A stretch of DNA of 64,000 nt from a virus (IMGVR_UViG_3300023179_006341:1-64000); one strand, 5' to 3'; positions 38,907 to 47,559 are shown, counted from the stretch's first letter. Notes: generated by a model from the letters alone, not told the origin. Numbers and translations: made by a program.

Positions 38907-40370
38907 ATGGATAAAAAGCACAAAAAATTACTAAAGTTTACTGATTGGGTTATTGGTCGTTTAGGCATAAAAAATAAACCACAGATACGCTTTAGTGATG
39001 ACAAATCGGAAGTTACCAAACATAGAACATTTGGTTCGACCACCCCTAATAATACCATATGGGTGCATGTTGGTGACCGTAATACAGCAGATGTTATGCG
39101 TACATTATGCCATGAATTAGTACATGCAAAACAATTTGAAATTGGTACCGCTAAAGCAAAGATGGCTCCAAAGCGTGAACAAGGCATAGAAGATGAGGCC
39201 AATGCAGTAGCAGGACGTATGATGCGTAAGTATGGTAAGATGGATGCCACCATTTATGAGAGTAAAGAACGTGCATGTTGTGCAGAATTACGTCAAGGTT
39301 TACTTAAGTTAGAAAAGACTGATTACGATACGATTGATCGTTTAATGAAGAAAATAGCCAAAAAGCATAACATTACTCCAAAACAATTACATGATTACTT
39401 TGTTGAAACACATGGTGTTATACCTGATACATGGATTAAAAACAAGAAGAAAGAGTTAAAAGAAAGTGATTTAGGCGAATATAAAATTGTTAATATTCCT
39501 GAATTTAGGATACAGGAGTTGATTAAAAGCGGTAATGAACACAAAGATACGATGAAAATTATTAAATCACCTGTAAGTGATTTATTTAGAGTGAGATTAG
39601 ATATAGAACATCCATATCGTGATTATTTTTTATATGATAAGAAAAATGATGTGTGTGTTGGTGCAGTATCTATTGAAACTGTTACTTCAATCCCAAGAAA
39701 AGCTTTTAATGCTATATTAAAAACTAATGTAGCTGTTGTTAGCCCACATATTGTATTGGATAAAGCATACCGTCAAAGTGGGTTAGGCAGTAGAATATAT
39801 TCTAGTTTTTTATATAGTAAAAATTGGGTGTTTATTACGGATAGACATACTGAAGCAGCATCTAAGTTATGGAATGCTTTAAGTAGTAAAAATGGTTTTG
39901 TGACATTATTTTATGATGTTGTCCAACAGAAAGTAGTTAATGATGTAAACGAAAATACCTTTCGTTTAATTGGTGCACCTGAACATTTTAAAATTAAGTT
40001 ATCAGAAAGTCGTGAAGGGTCATTAACGCATGAAGTAGCAGATAGTTTACCACATGCTTATGTATTACCTGACATTAATAGTGGTAATCCATATTTACAA
40101 TACAAGTTTGGGGTGGCTATTGCTTCAGCACGTGGCGCACAATCACGTAAAGATGATAATATTAACCCATTTGATGAAAACGGTATGACAGACGTATTTT
40201 CAGATAAAGAATTTGTAGTAAGTTTTGACCCACATATTGATGAAATTATTACTGCAGCATTGAAAAAAATTGGTATGCCTAATAACAAAAAGCAAGTTGG
40301 GGTAAAAGGTAGTAAAGAAAGCAATGATGTTGCCAAAGTAAGCCCTGTTATAGGATTTAAGGGGTTCTAA
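38907..40370 (+). CDS. Zn-metallopeptidase/GNAT-like multi-domain phage protein
   Basis: A 487-residue protein. HELVH (His69, Glu70, His73) is a zinc-peptidase motif in an N-terminal SprT-like domain. A basic helical region follows. The middle (YRQSGLGSRIYSSFL, about residues 290-305) resembles the acetyl-CoA loop of GNAT folds. The C-terminal domain (THEVADSLPHAYVLPDINSGNPYLQYK) is common in large virion-associated proteins of T4-like phages. It ends SPVIGFKGF, shared with the protein at 41490. Probably a virion or internal protein; enzymatic status untested. Confidence 0.6.
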   Translation: MDKKHKKLLKFTDWVIGRLGIKNKPQIRFSDDKSEVTKHRTFGSTTPNNTIWVHVGDRNTADVMRTLCHELVHAKQFEIGTAKAKMAPKREQGIEDEANAVAGRMMRKYGKMDATIYESKERACCAELRQGLLKLEKTDYDTIDRLMKKIAKKHNITPKQLHDYFVETHGVIPDTWIKNKKKELKESDLGEYKIVNIPEFRIQELIKSGNEHKDTMKIIKSPVSDLFRVRLDIEHPYRDYFLYDKKNDVCVGAVSIETVTSIPRKAFNAILKTNVAVVSPHIVLDKAYRQSGLGSRIYSSFLYSKNWVFITDRHTEAASKLWNALSSKNGFVTLFYDVVQQKVVNDVNENTFRLIGAPEHFKIKLSESREGSLTHEVADSLPHAYVLPDINSGNPYLQYKFGVAIASARGAQSRKDDNINPFDENGMTDVFSDKEFVVSFDPHIDEIITAALKKIGMPNNKKQVGVKGSKESNDVAKVSPVIGFKGF

Positions 40371-40371
40371 A

Positions 40372-41046
40372 ATGAAAATCGTAGAAATTATTAATGAAGA
40401 TACAGTTAATGAAATAAATTGGCGTAAAGCTGCTGCTACAGGTGCAACCGCATTGGCTGCGATGGGTGCATTAGGCAAAGCAGATGCAAGCGACAATACT
40501 AGAAGGGTAAGTCCACAAGCAGATGGCTCAATGAGCCAAAGTTTTGCACAGCAAGTTGCTGCAAACGCACCGAAGATACAAGTAGTTAAACCATTAGCCA
40601 ATGATTTTGAACAAATTGTCTATAAAGATACACATAGTAATAGATTTCTTAATGGGGTAAGAGATACTGCAGATGGTACTATTATATTACAAAGTGGTGC
40701 TGATAGTTTTCAAATTATAAGAGTTGCTAATGGTAAGGAAACAATTGATTATGTTAGTTCTAGAGTTTTGGGAAATGATACAAAAGCAGCTTTACAATCA
40801 ATAGCTAACAAATCAGATTCACAGCCAATGGCTCAACCTACTCAAAATGTTTCAGTTAAAGGAAATACACTAAGCTACAATGGAAAAGACTATAACATTG
40901 TTAGAATTAACAAAGATGGTTTACAGCCAAGGATAAGCAGGTTTGATGCTAAAGTATTAGTAGCATATCCTGATTTAGGAATTAGAAGCTTAGGATCTGC
41001 TAATGCAACTTTAGCAGGTGATACTGCTTACGTTTATATGGACTAA
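40372..41046 (+). CDS. Putative internal virion protein
   Basis: A 224-residue protein starting one base after the metallopeptidase stop. The N-terminus MKIVEIINE|D resembles a capsid-targeting sequence (Asp rather than a small residue after Glu). Residues 17-40 are Ala-rich and hydrophobic (WRKAAATGATALAAMGALG). The remainder is Gln/Asn/Ser-rich with beta segments (FQIIRVANGKETIDYV). No catalytic motif. It is likely a packaged protein. Confidence 0.5.
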   Translation: MKIVEIINEDTVNEINWRKAAATGATALAAMGALGKADASDNTRRVSPQADGSMSQSFAQQVAANAPKIQVVKPLANDFEQIVYKDTHSNRFLNGVRDTADGTIILQSGADSFQIIRVANGKETIDYVSSRVLGNDTKAALQSIANKSDSQPMAQPTQNVSVKGNTLSYNGKDYNIVRINKDGLQPRISRFDAKVLVAYPDLGIRSLGSANATLAGDTAYVYMD

Positions 41047-41047
41047 C

Positions 41048-41482
41048 ATGAGAATATACGAAATATTAAAAGAAGATGCGGAAGACCGCCCACATTTATC
41101 AAAAGATCAGCTTGATGCGGTTGAACGTTTTGCTGATAAGTTATGGGAAAAATTAGGTATCGATGTAAAATTTGGTAGTCATTTTTTAGAACGATTATAT
41201 CGTCGTGAAAATGATCCACCCATTTCAGGGGCAGAATTAGTTCGTTTATTTAAACAAGAGTATCAAAAATATGGTAAAGAGATTGCATCATTACCACCTG
41301 AAACTGAAGGTGTGTTTATGGATTTATTGACTAACGTAAACTTACCCTTTGTTATTAAGCAACGTGACGAAGATGAACCAAAGAAAATATTAGGGCAAAC
41401 GATTATGCGTAAACCTAGTAATACAGTAAAGGGTGAATTTGTGCCTAAAGGTAAACCTTATAAAATTGGTAGAACGGATTAA
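41048..41482 (+). CDS. Putative internal virion protein
   Basis: A 144-residue protein starting at ATG 41048, one base after the previous stop. MRIYEILKE|D resembles a capsid-targeting start. The mature part has FADKLWEKLGIDVKFGSHFLERL, a phrase seen in T4-like virion-associated proteins, and a basic C-terminus (GEFVPKGKPYKIGRTD). Charged and helical. Function unknown. Confidence 0.55.
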   Translation: MRIYEILKEDAEDRPHLSKDQLDAVERFADKLWEKLGIDVKFGSHFLERLYRRENDPPISGAELVRLFKQEYQKYGKEIASLPPETEGVFMDLLTNVNLPFVIKQRDEDEPKKILGQTIMRKPSNTVKGEFVPKGKPYKIGRTD

Positions 41483-41489
41483 ATACAAT

Positions 41490-41861
41490 ATGCGAGCAAA
41501 AGAATTTATAACAGAACAAAACAGTATTGGCGAACCACCTGTTCGTGCAAAAGAAGCTTCACGTGGTTTACATAAATTTCGTGACTTAGAAGGTATGGAT
41601 CGTATTTACGAACTTAACCGTGTGATGATGGCAGTTGCCTGTACTGATGGAACTAAACCCGTAACGCTAGATTCTGAAAGTTATACAGGGCGTTACAATA
41701 CTGCACATCCTTATACAAAACAAGAACAAGATATGTTAAAAGTGGCATATGCTGCCGTAGGGTCAGATATGCATGATTTTAATGATGGTGATATGCGTAG
41801 TTTAGAAGTTAAAGATACAAATAAAACAAGCCCAATTCAGTCATTCAAAGGCTTCAAGTAA
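41490..41861 (+). CDS. Putative internal virion protein
   Basis: A 123-residue protein starting at ATG 41490. The N-terminus MRAKEFITE|Q is nearly the same as that of the 38014 protein (MRATEFITE). The body has YELNRVMMAVACTDG and ends SPIQSFKGFK, echoing the end of the 38907 protein. These shared ends suggest a set of packaged cargo proteins with common targeting signals. No enzyme motif. Confidence 0.55.
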   Translation: MRAKEFITEQNSIGEPPVRAKEASRGLHKFRDLEGMDRIYELNRVMMAVACTDGTKPVTLDSESYTGRYNTAHPYTKQEQDMLKVAYAAVGSDMHDFNDGDMRSLEVKDTNKTSPIQSFKGFK

Positions 41862-41911
41862 AAAATTATCTCCGTCATGCAACAGCATAAGTAGTTACAC
41901 AGAGGACTACT

Positions 41912-42607
41912 ATGAAAAATATTGATATTAACAAAACAATCGATGGTGTTAAATTAAAATGGTACCATGAATGGTTAGCTACTCATATCTATGATGAAGG
42001 TGAAAGTGGCTTTCATGAACAACTTACAAGACAGGTTGTAACAAAGTATGTTGACCCTATTCAATTACCTAAAGATGCTAAAATTTTAGACATGGGCTGT
42101 GGTCCAGGCTACTTTATGAACGAAATGAAGCAACGTGGTTATACCAATTACCTTGGTATTACCTTAAGTCAAGGTGATATTGATATATGTAATAAAAATG
42201 GACATAAAGTTGAGTCATACGATTTGAGCTTTTTACCTCAAGAAAAGGGATATATAGATGAGTCAGTTGATTTTATCTTTTGTCGCCATGCATTAGAACA
42301 TAGCCCATATCCATTGTTTACTTTGGTTGAATATAATCGTGTGCTAAAACAAGGTTCTAAATTATATATTGAAGTACCCGCACCTGATTGTGAACGTATG
42401 CATGAATTTAACATTAATCACTATAGCATTTTTGGTGAACGTATGTTAGCAGCTTTACTACAGCGTACAGGATTTACAATTAATTTGTTTGAAAATTTAG
42501 AATTTGATCTTAATATGGGTCAAAATGAAGATGGTACACCACGTGCAGTACGTGAAAAGTTTTACTGTATCGTTGCTACAAAGGCTAGACCACTCGATTT
42601 AAAATAA
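41912..42607 (+). CDS. SAM-dependent methyltransferase
   Basis: A 231-residue class I methyltransferase. ILDMGCGPGYFMNEM is motif I (SAM binding). FIFCRHALEHSPYPLFTLVEYNRVLKQGSKLYIEVP is the typical post-I to motif VI run of Methyltransf_11-type proteins. It would methylate a sugar, lipid or small molecule; the family often works on surface glycans, which fits the sugar genes elsewhere in the window. GAGGA site before the start. Confidence 0.82.
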   Translation: MKNIDINKTIDGVKLKWYHEWLATHIYDEGESGFHEQLTRQVVTKYVDPIQLPKDAKILDMGCGPGYFMNEMKQRGYTNYLGITLSQGDIDICNKNGHKVESYDLSFLPQEKGYIDESVDFIFCRHALEHSPYPLFTLVEYNRVLKQGSKLYIEVPAPDCERMHEFNINHYSIFGERMLAALLQRTGFTINLFENLEFDLNMGQNEDGTPRAVREKFYCIVATKARPLDLK

Positions 42608-42611
42608 CACT

Positions 42612-42619
42612 CATAAATA
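42612..42619 (+). promoter_or_regulatory. Late-promoter-like octamer CATAAATA
   Basis: CATAAATA 6 bases before ATG 42625; too close for a normal ribosome site. Confidence 0.4.
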
Positions 42620-42624
42620 TCTTT

Positions 42625-42819
42625 ATGAGTGATTTAGATGATTTAAGAAAATTGGCAGGTATTACCCTGCCAAATTCTTCTGATTATGGTGCAGCGATTA
42701 GTATGTCTGCTACCCAAAAAGCGCAAATAATGCGAGAGAAAAATATTAGGCCTGGCGATCCTGCATGGTTTAAGTTATGGTTTTCCCAAACACATCTAAC
42801 AGGAGAAAAACCAATTTAG
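42625..42819 (+). CDS. Small conserved phage protein
   Basis: A 64-residue protein. DDLRKLAGI near the N-terminus and AWFKLWFSQTHLTGEKP at the C-terminus are phrases I recall from T4-like phage proteins near terminase and virion genes. The DDLRKLAGI motif resembles the end of the 767-residue protein (LDRIRKLSGL). Probably virion-associated. Confidence 0.6.
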   Translation: MSDLDDLRKLAGITLPNSSDYGAAISMSATQKAQIMREKNIRPGDPAWFKLWFSQTHLTGEKPI

Positions 42820-42826
42820 ATAAATA
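42819..42826 (+). promoter_or_regulatory. Late-promoter-like octamer GATAAATA
   Basis: GATAAATA 20 bases before the large tail-type gene at 42846. Confidence 0.5.
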
Positions 42827-42845
42827 AATTAATAGAGAAACTATT

Positions 42846-44687
42846 ATGGCAGAACCTAATCCATCAAATGTAGCCCCATGGTATTTACGTAATATCAATC
42901 AAGCACTAGCTTTAGATGAAGATAGTGGAAATGTTTTTGTAAGAACGGGATTTCAGGGTAATATAATTATTTCAGGTAATGTAAATATTCCTGGCACTGT
43001 TACGGTAGATAGTTCTCCCGAAGATCCTGTGCATGTTCACTTAGATGAAATCGGAACATCGGGTATTCTTAATGTACCTTATATGCCAATCGGAGGTAAT
43101 GTAGTAGTAACATCAGGCAATGTCAACGCTAATGTATCGGGAAATGTAGGTATTACAGGTAATGTTAACATCGGTACTATGCCAAATGTTAACGCAAACA
43201 TTACTAGTAATGTAACAGTAGTTGATGGAGGTGGTAGTTTAACAGTTGATGGTAATGTAGGTATTACAGGCAATGTTAATATTGGTACAATGCCAAATGT
43301 TAATGCTTTAGTAACAGGAAATGTAACTTCCACATTAAGTGGCAATTTAGCAGGTATTACAGGAAATGTAACAGTAGTTGATGGAGGTGGTAGTTTAACA
43401 GTTGATGGTAATGTTGGTGTGACAGGTAATGTCAATATAGGCACCATGCCTAATGTTAATGCCAGCGTATCAGGCAATGTAAGCATAACTAACAATGCTA
43501 ATGTAGTATTAGGTGGTACTAATTTAGACGCATTTGGTCGTTTGCGTGTAAGTAATCCTGTTACATTATTTGATTCTCAGAATCGTTACTTAGATGGTCA
43601 ACAATTTAGCACTATAACTGCAGGTGGTGGCTTAAGAACTTATGTTCAAAATGAGAGTAGTTTTAATTTAGCAGTGGGAACTGCCAATGGTGATAGTGTT
43701 ATCACGCAATCATATACAACACAAGCGTATCAACCTGGTAAAAGTTTATTAGCACTCAATACATTTGCGTTTGCTAGTGCTAAACCAAATTTAAGACAAC
43801 GAGTGGGATATTTTACAAGTCAAAATGGTGTATTTTTTGAACAAGATGGTAGCACATTGTATATGGTAGTTAGAAGTTATACTACAGGTGCTGCTGTAGA
43901 CACTAGAGTAGCACAAAGTAGTTGGAACGGTGATGCACTAGATGGAAATGGTCCTAGCGGAATTACATTAGATCCTACACTTGTTCAAATATTTTGGTTA
44001 GACATTGAGTGGTTGGGTGTAGGCAACGTACGCACAGGCTTTGTGATAAATGGACAATTTATAGTTTGCCATACATTTACACATGCTAATGTCGTAGGAA
44101 ATACAAAAGTATACATGACAACTGCTACTCTGAACCCAAGATATGAAATTACTAATACAGGAATAACAGGTAGTGCTAGTACGATGAAGCAAATCTGTAG
44201 CACAGTAATGAGCGAAGGTGGCTATAATCCTAGCGTAAGCATACAATATAGCACCAATGGCACAAATGTAACTAGAGTATCAGGGTCAAATACGTTAACA
44301 AGTTTGACAAGCATAAGATTGAACCCTAGTTATCCTGATGCAGTTGTACTTCCTGCGCAAGTTGATTTATTATTAATTGATACAAGGTATGGGCAGTTTC
44401 AATTGATCGAAAATGCTACATTAGGTAATGCAGTATGGAGCAATGCTAGTGCCACAAGTGTAGTTCAAACTAGCGTTACTACCGATATAATAACTAATGG
44501 TAATGTAGTTTATGCAGGGCTTACTAGTAGTAGAGACAGCCTTGAGATCAGCGAGGACATAGCAAAAAGATTACAATTAAAAAGGTATGCGAACGGTAGT
44601 CCTATAACATTGACATTAGCCGTTTCTTATACAGGGACTAATACTGATGTACTATGGAAGCTAGGTTGGGAAGAAATTACTAATTGA
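42846..44687 (+). CDS. Repeat-containing virion (tail/fibre) protein
   Basis: A 613-residue protein. Residues 35-215 consist of GNV-type repeats (GNVNIGTMPNVNA, SLTVDGNVGITGNV), a beta-solenoid-like shaft, with two exact 50-bp DNA repeats. From residue 220, DAFGRLRVSNPVTLFDSQNRY starts a globular beta-rich domain found in T4-like phage structural proteins. The C-terminus (YTGTNTDVLWKLGWEEI) is compact. Likely a tail fibre, whisker-like or decoration protein. Followed directly by the terminase. Confidence 0.7.
   Translation: MAEPNPSNVAPWYLRNINQALALDEDSGNVFVRTGFQGNIIISGNVNIPGTVTVDSSPEDPVHVHLDEIGTSGILNVPYMPIGGNVVVTSGNVNANVSGNVGITGNVNIGTMPNVNANITSNVTVVDGGGSLTVDGNVGITGNVNIGTMPNVNALVTGNVTSTLSGNLAGITGNVTVVDGGGSLTVDGNVGVTGNVNIGTMPNVNASVSGNVSITNNANVVLGGTNLDAFGRLRVSNPVTLFDSQNRYLDGQQFSTITAGGGLRTYVQNESSFNLAVGTANGDSVITQSYTTQAYQPGKSLLALNTFAFASAKPNLRQRVGYFTSQNGVFFEQDGSTLYMVVRSYTTGAAVDTRVAQSSWNGDALDGNGPSGITLDPTLVQIFWLDIEWLGVGNVRTGFVINGQFIVCHTFTHANVVGNTKVYMTTATLNPRYEITNTGITGSASTMKQICSTVMSEGGYNPSVSIQYSTNGTNVTRVSGSNTLTSLTSIRLNPSYPDAVVLPAQVDLLLIDTRYGQFQLIENATLGNAVWSNASATSVVQTSVTTDIITNGNVVYAGLTSSRDSLEISEDIAKRLQLKRYANGSPITLTLAVSYTGTNTDVLWKLGWEEITN
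43209..43258. repeat. 50-bp direct repeat, copy 1
   Basis: Exact match to 43365-43414. Encodes NVTVVDGGGSLTVDGNV within the fibre-like shaft. Confidence 0.85.
43365..43414. repeat. 50-bp direct repeat, copy 2
   Basis: Exact match to 43209-43258, in the same gene. Confidence 0.85.
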
Positions 44688-44693
44688 CTGTAA

Positions 44694-45626
44694 ATGAATC
44701 ATTCAAACACTGTAAAATTAATTAAAAATCCATACGAAGCAACAGTTTTTAAAAACGACAACGAATTACAAGATTTTATAAAATGTTGTGACCCACAAAC
44801 AGGTTATCTATATTTTATGGATAATTTCTTTATTATTCAACACCCAACCAAAGGTAGTATGAATTATCATCCGTGGTCATATCAAAAACGATTAATAGAA
44901 ACTTATCATAATTATAGATATTCAATAGCGTTGATGCCACGTCAAAGTGGTAAAAGTACAAGTGCAGCAGGTTATCTTTTATGGTATGCAATGTTTGTTC
45001 CTGATAGCACAATTTTAATAGCTGCACATAAGTATGCAGGTTCACAAGAAATTATGCAACGTATACGATATGGTTATGAAAATTGTCCATTACACATTAA
45101 AGCAGGGGTTGTTACATATAATAAAGGATCACTAGATTTTGAAAATGGCAGTAGGATTATTTCCGCTACTACAACAGAAACTACAGGTCGTGGTCTCTCA
45201 ATATCATTATTATACTTAGATGAGTTTGCGTTCGTAAGACCAAGCATTGCTAAAGAATTTTGGACTTCTATTGCACCAACCTTAGCAACAGGTGGTAAAG
45301 CAATCATAACAAGCACACCAAATAGTGATGAAGATCAATTTGCTATAATTTGGAAAGGTGCAAATAAAACACAAGATGAATATGGTAATACAACAGAATT
45401 GGGAGTAAATGGATTTAAAGCATATAAAGCACATTGGAGCGAACAACCAGGTCGTGACACCGCTTGGGCTGACAACATGAAAGCACAATTAGGTGAAGAA
45501 CGTTTCAGACGAGAAATTGGGTGTTTTTCGGGTAAGACAAATATAAGACTTAAAGACTCAACAGGTAAAATATTTACAACAACCATGGAAGAATTAGAAA
45601 AAATGTTAGCAATTCGTAATAGCTGA
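44694..45626 (+). CDS. Terminase large subunit, N-terminal half fused to split-intein N fragment
   Basis: A 310-residue protein. Residues 1-276 are the ATPase half of a gp17-type terminase: Walker A RQSGKST (83-89), Walker B LLYLDE (172-177), coupling motif TSTPN (206-210). At Cys277, after FRREIG, the sequence changes to CFSGKTNIRL, intein block A. It ends 34 residues later with no splice block B. The rest of the intein and the nuclease half are encoded at 46447. The two proteins should trans-splice to a 526-residue terminase that packages DNA. The very short N-intein resembles the AceL-TerL split intein. Confidence 0.9.
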   Translation: MNHSNTVKLIKNPYEATVFKNDNELQDFIKCCDPQTGYLYFMDNFFIIQHPTKGSMNYHPWSYQKRLIETYHNYRYSIALMPRQSGKSTSAAGYLLWYAMFVPDSTILIAAHKYAGSQEIMQRIRYGYENCPLHIKAGVVTYNKGSLDFENGSRIISATTTETTGRGLSISLLYLDEFAFVRPSIAKEFWTSIAPTLATGGKAIITSTPNSDEDQFAIIWKGANKTQDEYGNTTELGVNGFKAYKAHWSEQPGRDTAWADNMKAQLGEERFRREIGCFSGKTNIRLKDSTGKIFTTTMEELEKMLAIRNS

Positions 45627-45634
45627 TGAAATAG

Positions 45635-45642
45635 TATAAATA
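45635..45642 (+). promoter_or_regulatory. Late-promoter-like octamer TATAAATA
   Basis: TATAAATA between the N-terminase gene and the HNH gene, 5 bases before ATG 45648. It may give the endonuclease its own transcript. Confidence 0.45.
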
Positions 45643-45647
45643 AATAT

Positions 45648-46469
45648 ATGTTACAAAATAAATATCAAAAATGGTATATGAAAATAATATATCATGCTAC
45701 AAATCAAAAAAGACCACAAAAAGGTCATGAAATGCATCATATCATCCCAAAATGTATGGGTGGTTTAAACAAAAAAGAAAATTTAGTTAGACTTACATTA
45801 CGAGAACATTATATTTGTCATTTGTTATTGCCAAAGTTTACAACAGGCGATGACCAAAGAAAATTAAAATTTGCTCTTTGGTGTTTTATTAATAAGTGGG
45901 GAAGAAAATCTTGCAAATTTAAAATGAATAGTAAAATGTACGAAAAATTAAAGATTGAAATTTCTGATCAAATTTCTAAACTTAACAAAGGTAAAATTAA
46001 CCCCCCTTTAAGCGTGGAAATGATTAAAAAATTTTCTGAACGAATGAGAGGTGATTCTAACCCCATGTATGGAAAATTGGGTTCTGAAAATCCAAATTTT
46101 GGTAAGAAACGGCCTGGTATAGGTGGTAGAAAAAAAGGCACTACATGGTCAGACGAAGAGCGTTCTATACATCTTAAGATACGATCAGAAATAGGATATT
46201 ATAATTATTTAAAAGATCCGAAAAGAGGAGAAAAAATAAGTAATTCACAACGAGGAAGAATTGGGACAGCTTTGGGAAAAGTTTGGTATAACGATGGTAT
46301 TAATGAATACTATGGAAATCAAGTTCCTATAGGATTTAATAAAGGTAGATTGATTTCAAATTCTTCTAAAAAAGGCATGAAATGGTTTACTAATGGGGTA
46401 GTAAGTAAACAGTTTAAAGAAGATATGCAACCACAGGATTTTATTCGTGGAAGAATTATTAAAAAATAA
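45648..46469 (+). CDS. HNH homing endonuclease inserted in the fractured terminase
   Basis: A 273-residue protein. EMHHIIPKCMGGLNKKENLVRL (His30-His31, Asn45), then EHYICHLLL (His54, His58), is the phage HNH pattern. RMRGDSNPMYGKLGSENPNFG is a NUMOD3-like DNA-binding repeat. Two C-terminal W(Y/F)N(D/N)G motifs (VWYNDGINEYY, KWFTNGVVSKQF) resemble one in the 18953 endonuclease (RWVHNGK). It lies exactly where the intein is broken, as in the fractured-gene arrangements known from environmental phage genes. It overlaps the next gene by 23 bases. Confidence 0.85.
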   Translation: MLQNKYQKWYMKIIYHATNQKRPQKGHEMHHIIPKCMGGLNKKENLVRLTLREHYICHLLLPKFTTGDDQRKLKFALWCFINKWGRKSCKFKMNSKMYEKLKIEISDQISKLNKGKINPPLSVEMIKKFSERMRGDSNPMYGKLGSENPNFGKKRPGIGGRKKGTTWSDEERSIHLKIRSEIGYYNYLKDPKRGEKISNSQRGRIGTALGKVWYNDGINEYYGNQVPIGFNKGRLISNSSKKGMKWFTNGVVSKQFKEDMQPQDFIRGRIIKK

Positions 46470-47532
46470 CTTAGGGCTACAAATACTTACTGATACAGGT
46501 TGGCAATCTTTTAGCGGCATTGTCAAAAAAGGTATTAAACACACTATAACTATAGAATTAGAAAATATCTCAGTAACTTTAACACCCGATCATAATGTTT
46601 TTTTGGAAAATTTGACAAAAATACCTGCGAACAACCTTAGAAAGGGTGACAGTGTTTGTACATTAAATGGGCCGCAAATTGTAAAAAATATTTATGAGCA
46701 TTGTTTAGAAGTTGTTTACGATATAGTTAATGCAGGTTCCAATAAAAGATTTTATGCAGATGATATACTTTGTTCAAACTGTGAATTTATTATTGGTGAT
46801 GAAACACTTATTAATCCTCTTATATTGAATACTCTTGAAGGTATTGAACCAATTGAAAGAATGGGTCAAGTACGTTGGTTTTCTAAACCGCAAAAGGGTA
46901 ATATTTATTGTGTAGGATTAGATCCAAGTTTAGGTACAGGAAGTGATCCTGCTGCAATACAAATATTTGAGGCTAATACAACTAAACAAGTTGGTGAATG
47001 GAAACATAATCGTACTACAATACCTGAACAAATTAAATTATTAGCTAAGATCATTGATTATATTGTAGATATCACAAAAGAACCAAATAATTTATATTAT
47101 AGTTTAGAAAATAATACTATAGGTGAAGCAGCATTGATCTCATTAGCAGAATATGGTGAAGAAAACATCAAGGGAACAATGTTAAGTGAACCTAAACAAG
47201 TAGGATCGACTAGAAGATATCGTAAAGGATTTAATACCACACAAAAAAGTAAATTAGCAGCATGTTCAAAGTTAAAAAATTTAATTGAAAGTGGAAAAAT
47301 GTCACTTAAGAGTAATGCTTTGATATCTGAATTAAAGTCATTTGTTGCTGCAGAAGGTAGTTATGCTGCTAAAATTGGAGAAACTGATGATTTAGTTATG
47401 GCAACATTATTAGTTGTAAGAATATTTCAACATTTACAAAACTATCATAGTGATTTAGACACGCATCTTAAAGATCATAGTGAATATATTGAACCAATGC
47501 CTTTTATAATGACATTAAGTTCTGTAAGCTGA
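46447..47532 (+). CDS. Split-intein C fragment fused to terminase C-terminal (nuclease) half
   Basis: A 361-residue protein. Residues 1-111 are the intein C fragment, with block B LTPDHNVFL, RKGDSV, and block F/G VYDIVN...RFYADDILCSN. Splicing would occur between Asn111 and Cys112 (CEFIIGDETLINP), giving REIG-CEFI in the ligated terminase. Residues 112-361 hold the RNase H-like nuclease, with VGLDPSLGTGSDPA, SLENNTIGEA and ETDDLVMATL. Ser replaces the usual penultimate His. The best start is GTG 46447, after AGGA and inside the endonuclease gene; no ATG is available before the intein. Confidence 0.88.
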   Translation: MEELLKNNLGLQILTDTGWQSFSGIVKKGIKHTITIELENISVTLTPDHNVFLENLTKIPANNLRKGDSVCTLNGPQIVKNIYEHCLEVVYDIVNAGSNKRFYADDILCSNCEFIIGDETLINPLILNTLEGIEPIERMGQVRWFSKPQKGNIYCVGLDPSLGTGSDPAAIQIFEANTTKQVGEWKHNRTTIPEQIKLLAKIIDYIVDITKEPNNLYYSLENNTIGEAALISLAEYGEENIKGTMLSEPKQVGSTRRYRKGFNTTQKSKLAACSKLKNLIESGKMSLKSNALISELKSFVAAEGSYAAKIGETDDLVMATLLVVRIFQHLQNYHSDLDTHLKDHSEYIEPMPFIMTLSSVS

Positions 47533-47538
47533 TAAATA
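47531..47538 (+). promoter_or_regulatory. Late-promoter-like octamer GATAAATA
   Basis: GATAAATA overlaps the terminase stop and precedes ATG 47560 by 22 bases. Confidence 0.45.
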
Positions 47539-47559
47539 CACTATAAAAGTGGATTTATC

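Noticed and set aside
43079-43495. CRISPR-like array in the GNV repeats
   Set aside because: The repeats are in frame within one long gene, encode repeated protein motifs and lack uniform spacers.
43998-44246. Minus-strand ORFs opposite the repeat-containing tail gene
   Set aside because: They are enclosed by the 613-residue gene and have no ribosome site or recognisable motif.
44694-45626. Terminase gene truncated by a simple stop (pseudogene)
   Set aside because: The end carries intein block A beginning with Cys, and the missing intein and nuclease parts are found downstream, which fits a split intein.
45648-46469. Endonuclease as part of a single continuous intein
   Set aside because: Stop codons separate it from both terminase parts and it has its own start, so it is free-standing.
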